NCBI RefSeq assembly: GCF_032884065.1
Contig: NW_027062649.1
Coordinates: 1,533,355 to 1,597,354 of the forward strand
Source: Artemia franciscana
Taxonomy: Eukaryota; Arthropoda; Branchiopoda; Anostraca; Artemiidae
Reading direction: 5' to 3'
DNA: 64,000 bases
The notes below the pieces were generated by a model. The model had not been told where the DNA came from and searched no databases. It worked only from the letters and a program-made list of their open reading frames with translations. The position numbers were made by a program, and so were the translations under genes. Positions within the stretch are counted from its first letter, which is position 1. Every line of letters begins with the position of its first letter. Of the stretch, positions 59,776-64,000 are shown in pieces.

Positions 59776-60780
59776 TGAAATACGTGATTATGCAAAAAAT
59801 TTAATATAGAATTGAGCTGGACCTACAATAGGAAATTCAATTTTTGAAATTGTCGAACTTCGGAAGATTGAAACAAATTACAATCAATTAACTAATCAGT
59901 TATTTTATCATCCATGAAAGAAAATGATGGCCGAAACCCTTTAATATAGTAGTAAAATCAAAAAACACAAAATAAATCCATACATATATTATTTAGTATT
60001 CGTACTGCAGATAATACAGTTACTATTCCATAGTGTCAAAGATAAGGTGAATCTGAAAGGTCATTTAAAACAAAATTCTGACATGTTTACCAATGATGGC
60101 AACATATTTTAGTAGGCTATTCTTTTCTAAAAAGAAATATAATCATAGTCAATCGTGGTAAGCATAGCAGACAATTTACAAACTTAAAAATTCTACAGAT
60201 ATGCACCTTTTAATGGCTGGAGAAAAAGAACCACAGAGGAGAAAAGCTGATTGTATGGGACAATGAATGGCAAATGCACTGAAAAGCCATGTTCGGTGAA
60301 TCCTTTGTCATCTTGGCGGTTGATGCACCCAGAGATGGATTATTATAACGGACCTCCTTAGTAACAGGCTCAATAACGAACTAGACTTCAACAGATAAAT
60401 AAGACTTTCATGAAGTTCAACGTCGTCCTTCGACATCGTCCTTTGACGTCCTTCGACAGTTGCGATTATCTTCACAAAGCCAATAAGTTATAATTTAAGT
60501 TTTCAACTTAAATTATAATTTAAATAATAAATTATAAATTATAATTAAATTATAATTTAAGTTTCAAGAAGGATTGAACAACAGTCGTTGCTATTATGCT
60601 CGCACAAAAAGAGATAGACTAACTGCGGTAAAGTACAAACGTTATGGTCGCTAATAGTGGTGAAGTCACCAGGTTATACCTAATGATGATGGATAAGTCA
60701 CTGGATAGTAATTACCGAATTTCCAGAATAGGCCTCTGAACTAGGGTGCATTTAGTAACCTAGTTTTAAGTATCCTAGTT
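59776..60780. other. No gene; AT palindromes at 60485-60565
   Basis: No coding region is supported. 60485-60565 consists of AATTATAATTTAAGTTTTCA and its complement, giving several overlapping palindromes. Confidence 0.5.
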
Positions 60781-63700
60781 TTGATGAGCCTAGCCTAGTT
60801 TTGGCTAAAACAAAGACCTTCTCCATAAAAAGGTCACAAAAATAGCAAAGAATGTAACGATTTGCAGTGCTTTGCAACAGAATGTGAAGCAAGCATGTTT
60901 CGGTGATTCAAATGTGTGGTTCAAAAAGGTGTATCTTAATATTTCAGTGAAAGAAGCTTGAACTTGCCCCCAAACGTGGTCCTTGTCAATAAAAAGATCA
61001 CAAAAAAAGCCAAATATATGGCACTTTACTATGTTTTGCAACGAAATATTAAGCAAATGCACTTCTTTGACTGAAATGTGTGGTTTAAATGGAAGGTTTT
61101 TTTTACCATTCGATCAGGGAAGTCTTTGCTCAACAAATGAGCTTTATCCAGGAAGAGACTGTAAAAATAGTGAAAAATCCTTTTCTGTGTTTTGCCATGG
61201 AATACAAAGGAAATACATCAGTTTTCAAATGCTCTTTTACTGTCATTTGCAACAAAATGGCCCTTCTCCATAGTGTTCTCATAAAAATAGAAAAAAAATA
61301 TGATATTATACTGTGCTTTGCAACGAAATAAGAAAACAATACTATTCTTTGATCCGCAAATTGGTTCCATGTTTTTTTTTTACCATTCTATGAAGGGACC
61401 CTAGCATTGGCTCAAAAATGGCCCTTCTCCATAAAGTTCTCGCAAAAATAGCCGAAAATGTGACGTTATACTGTGCTGTGCAACGAAATACGAAAACAAT
61501 ACTATTCTTTGATCCAAACATGAGGTTCCATGTTTTTTACCATTCTATGAAGAGAGCCTAGCATTGGTGCATATTTTATCAAATTTCAATGACGGGGGGG
61601 GGGGGGCCTGGCCTTGGGTTAAAAAAGGCCTTTTCTATAATAGCATCATCAAAATAGCAAAAGTTATGACGTTGAACTGTGTCTTGCAACGAAATACGAA
61701 GTAAATGTGGCTATTTAATTCAAACGGCTGGTTCAATCGGGTGTGTTTTATTTTTCCATGAAGTAGGTTATGTTTGGCGCAAGATATTGGCCTTTTCCAT
61801 GAAAGGCAGAGCCTGACATTTTACTGTGTTTTGTAAAGAAATCCAAGGCCAATAAGCTTCGTAGGGCAAAATGTATTGCCAAGGGCGTCGTCTGTTCAGA
61901 CTATCTTGATAAGATTATCCCAATAATCTGAAGCATAAAATTGTCATATAGCCCCTACCCCTTGACTATCTACATACGAACATATTTTGCTCCCCCTCCC
62001 AATAAAAGACTGGAGAGTTGTCCCTGTATATAGTTCGAACATTTTCTTTAGTAACCTTTTAGTGAGGAAGGCCTAGTCTTTGTTAAAAAATGGACCTTCG
62101 CCATGGAAAGTTCACAAAAAATCCAAAAATATGATGCTTTGCTATGTTTTTAACTAAATATGAGTCAAATACGTTTCTTTGATTCAAGTGTGGGACATTA
62201 AATGTTATTTTTGCCTATCAATAAGGTAGGCTTAGTCTTGGCTCAAAGTTTGGGCCTTCTCCATTAAATAGTCACAGAAATAGCAAAAACATTTGACGGT
62301 GTATTGAATTTGGCAACAAGATACGAAGCACATGCAACTCTCTGATTCAAATGTCTGGTTCAAAGGGGTGTCTTTGCTTTTCATTGAGGGGGTGACTTAG
62401 TTCTTACTAAGGAAATGGTCTTTTCCACAAAACGTCACAAAAAGCAGAAAACTATGAAGTTTCGTTTGTTTTGAAATTATGACTCAAAATATTCGTTTTC
62501 TCCATAGAGGTCACCAAAAAGCAAAAATTATGACGTTTTACTGTGGTTTGCAACGAAAAAAATAGCAAATACGTTTCTTTGATTGCACTGTAGTTCAAAT
62601 ACATTTCATATAGCCCTTCAATGAGGTGAGCACAGTTTTGGCTAAAAAAATTCCTTAAAAATGTCAAAAAAAGTGAGAAATTGTACGTTTTATTACTTTT
62701 TGTAAAAAAATAAATAAAATATGTTTATTGATTAAAATGTGAATTTCAAACCTATTTTTTTTACCTGTCTCTAAGGGGGGCTTATTCTTGACTTAAAAAA
62801 AGGAGGGTTATCCATAAAAAAACAACAGCCAGACTAAATCACAAATAACAGCCAGACTTTGATGTTTTACTGTGTTTTGCAAAAAAGAAGCAAATATAGT
62901 TTTTCGATTTTAACACATGATTCAAATTTATTTTTTTACTCCTTTTAAATGGTGAAGGTCTAGTCATAGCTAAAAATTGGTTTTCACCATAAAAATGACA
63001 AAAAAATATGACGTTTCACATTGTTTTGCACCAAAATACAAAGCAAATGTAGTTCTTTGATTCAATTGCCTAGTTCAAATAAGTTTTTATTACCTATCAG
63101 TAAGGTTGGACCAAAATATCTAGCTTTTCCATAAAAGATCGCAAAAACTAAGAAAACTGAATATTTTAGAGTACTTTTCGACGAAATACTAAGCAATGCA
63201 TTTTTTCATTAAGATATGTTGTTTAAATTTATTACCTTTTTATGAGAGAGGGCTAGTCTTGGCAAAAAAATGTACCTATTCCTTGAAAAAGTCACCAAAA
63301 GGCAAAAATAAGACGCTTTACTATGTTTTGCAATGATATATGAAGTAAATATGATTATCTCATTCAAATATTGGGTTAAAATAGACTTTTTACCATTAGA
63401 TAAATGAATTCTGATTTTGGCAAAAAAAAAAATGGGGCCTCTTCACCAAATTGTCACAAAATATGAAAAAATATGCTGCTTTATTGTATTTTGCATTGAA
63501 TACGAAGAAAATGTCATTTTGTGATTGAATTGCCTTACTCAAATGGGCATTTCTTTACCTTTTAATGACGAGAACATAGCCTTGGCTCGAAAACGGGCTA
63601 TCTCATTAAAAAGGAAAAAAAAAGCAAAAACGACAAAAACAAAGTAAATACAGTTCTTTTGTTGAAATATTGGGTTTTAATGGAAGTTTTCCTTTTTTAT

Positions 63701-64000
63701 ATATAGAAAAAGCTCAAAAAGGAGCCTTCTCCAAAAAAATGTCACCGAAACGGCAAAAATATTTCATTTTACTGTCTTTAACCACAAATGGTTATCTTAA
63801 CATTCAGTTATCTTAACATTCAGCTTAGAAATTTCAAATCTCAACATAGAGATTTCTCCAAAAAAGGTAATAAAAATAGCAAAACATATTTGATTTTACT
63901 GTGTTGTGTTGAGGTTTAACATTAAAAGTTTTTTTTCAGTGTATTTTTGTGACCTTTGAACGGGGAAGTTCTAGTCCTGGTTAAAAGACGGGTCATCTGT
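60781..64000 (+). repeat. Satellite of about 155-bp units, about 20 copies, open at right edge
   Basis: The unit reads roughly: CCTTCTCCATAAAA, GTCACAAAAATAGCAAAA, TGACGTTTTACTGTGTTTTG, CAACGAAATACGAAGCAAAT, TTCTTTGATTCAAATGTG, GGTTCAAA, then a T run, ACCATTCAATGA and GGCCTAGTCTTGGCTCAAAA. Unit starts fall near 60818, 60977, 61146, 61264, 61424, 61638, 61790, 62094, 62252, 62412, 62490, 62650, 62810, 62985, 63127, 63270, 63440, 63600, 63725 and 63850. Units differ considerably, so the array is old. Short open frames inside it (for example 60983-61331) repeat with the unit and are not genes. Confidence 0.85.

Noticed and set aside
61589-61604. G run as a possible G-quadruplex
   Set aside because: A single homopolymer run within the satellite, without the multiple G tracts needed for a confident call.
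60805-62667. Multiple open frames of 69-96 codons at the right end
   Set aside because: They recur with the satellite unit and show no codon constraint.

Overview
This is a repeat-dense, AT-rich animal nuclear window. The host genes are arthropod-like: an intact single-exon actin and two exons of an Orai calcium channel. The rest is mostly Helitrons, LINE remnants, tRNA-derived short elements and noncoding dispersed repeats. I would guess a crustacean, perhaps a branchiopod such as Artemia, but that is inference from repeat style and the divergent actin; nothing here proves it. No prokaryotic, plasmid or CRISPR features are present.

Layout. 1-3 kb: two Helitron copies tail to tail around a long (TA)n tract, forming a large imperfect palindrome that carries a compound minisatellite. 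4.2-5.9 kb: first copy of a 1.7-kb noncoding repeat, called family A here; ten copies or pieces cover roughly 18% of the window. 7-10.6 kb: decayed two-ORF LINE. 11.7-13.3 kb: Helitron pieces. 14.2-15.9 kb: family A. 17.2-20.5 kb: tandem dimer of a noncoding element with Helitron-type 3' ends. 20.5-23.9 kb: no recognised gene. 24.0-28.6 kb: Helitron pieces, a synaptojanin-like phosphatase pseudogene, a 5'-truncated RTE-like LINE and a near-identical copy of the actin 3' end. 30-38.5 kb: a 350-bp dispersed repeat (family B) in several copies around the intact actin gene (36497-37624), plus one family A copy inserted into a family B copy. 38.6-43.2 kb: broken autonomous-type RepHel Helitron with a piece of its Rep domain inverted beside it. 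43.2-51.4 kb: LINE fragment and five family A copies, two of them head to head. 51.87-57.9 kb: last two recognised exons of Orai, separated by a 5.5-kb intron holding transposon debris. 58.3-60.8 kb: family A and a tRNA-derived SINE. 60.8-64 kb: a satellite of roughly 155-bp units running off the right edge.

Only actin (cytoskeleton) and Orai (store-operated calcium entry at the plasma membrane) look like living host genes. They do not form a functional unit. What ties the window together is rolling-circle transposition: Helitron ends, tandem and palindromic Helitron arrangements, a gene fragment beside Helitron sequence, and a family whose ends suggest a Helentron-like relative. The strongest candidate for something undescribed is family A. 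Its 3' part is a hairpin of more than 200 bp whose two arms resemble each other more than they resemble the same arm in other copies. All identifications were made by eye from sequence; no database search was run.
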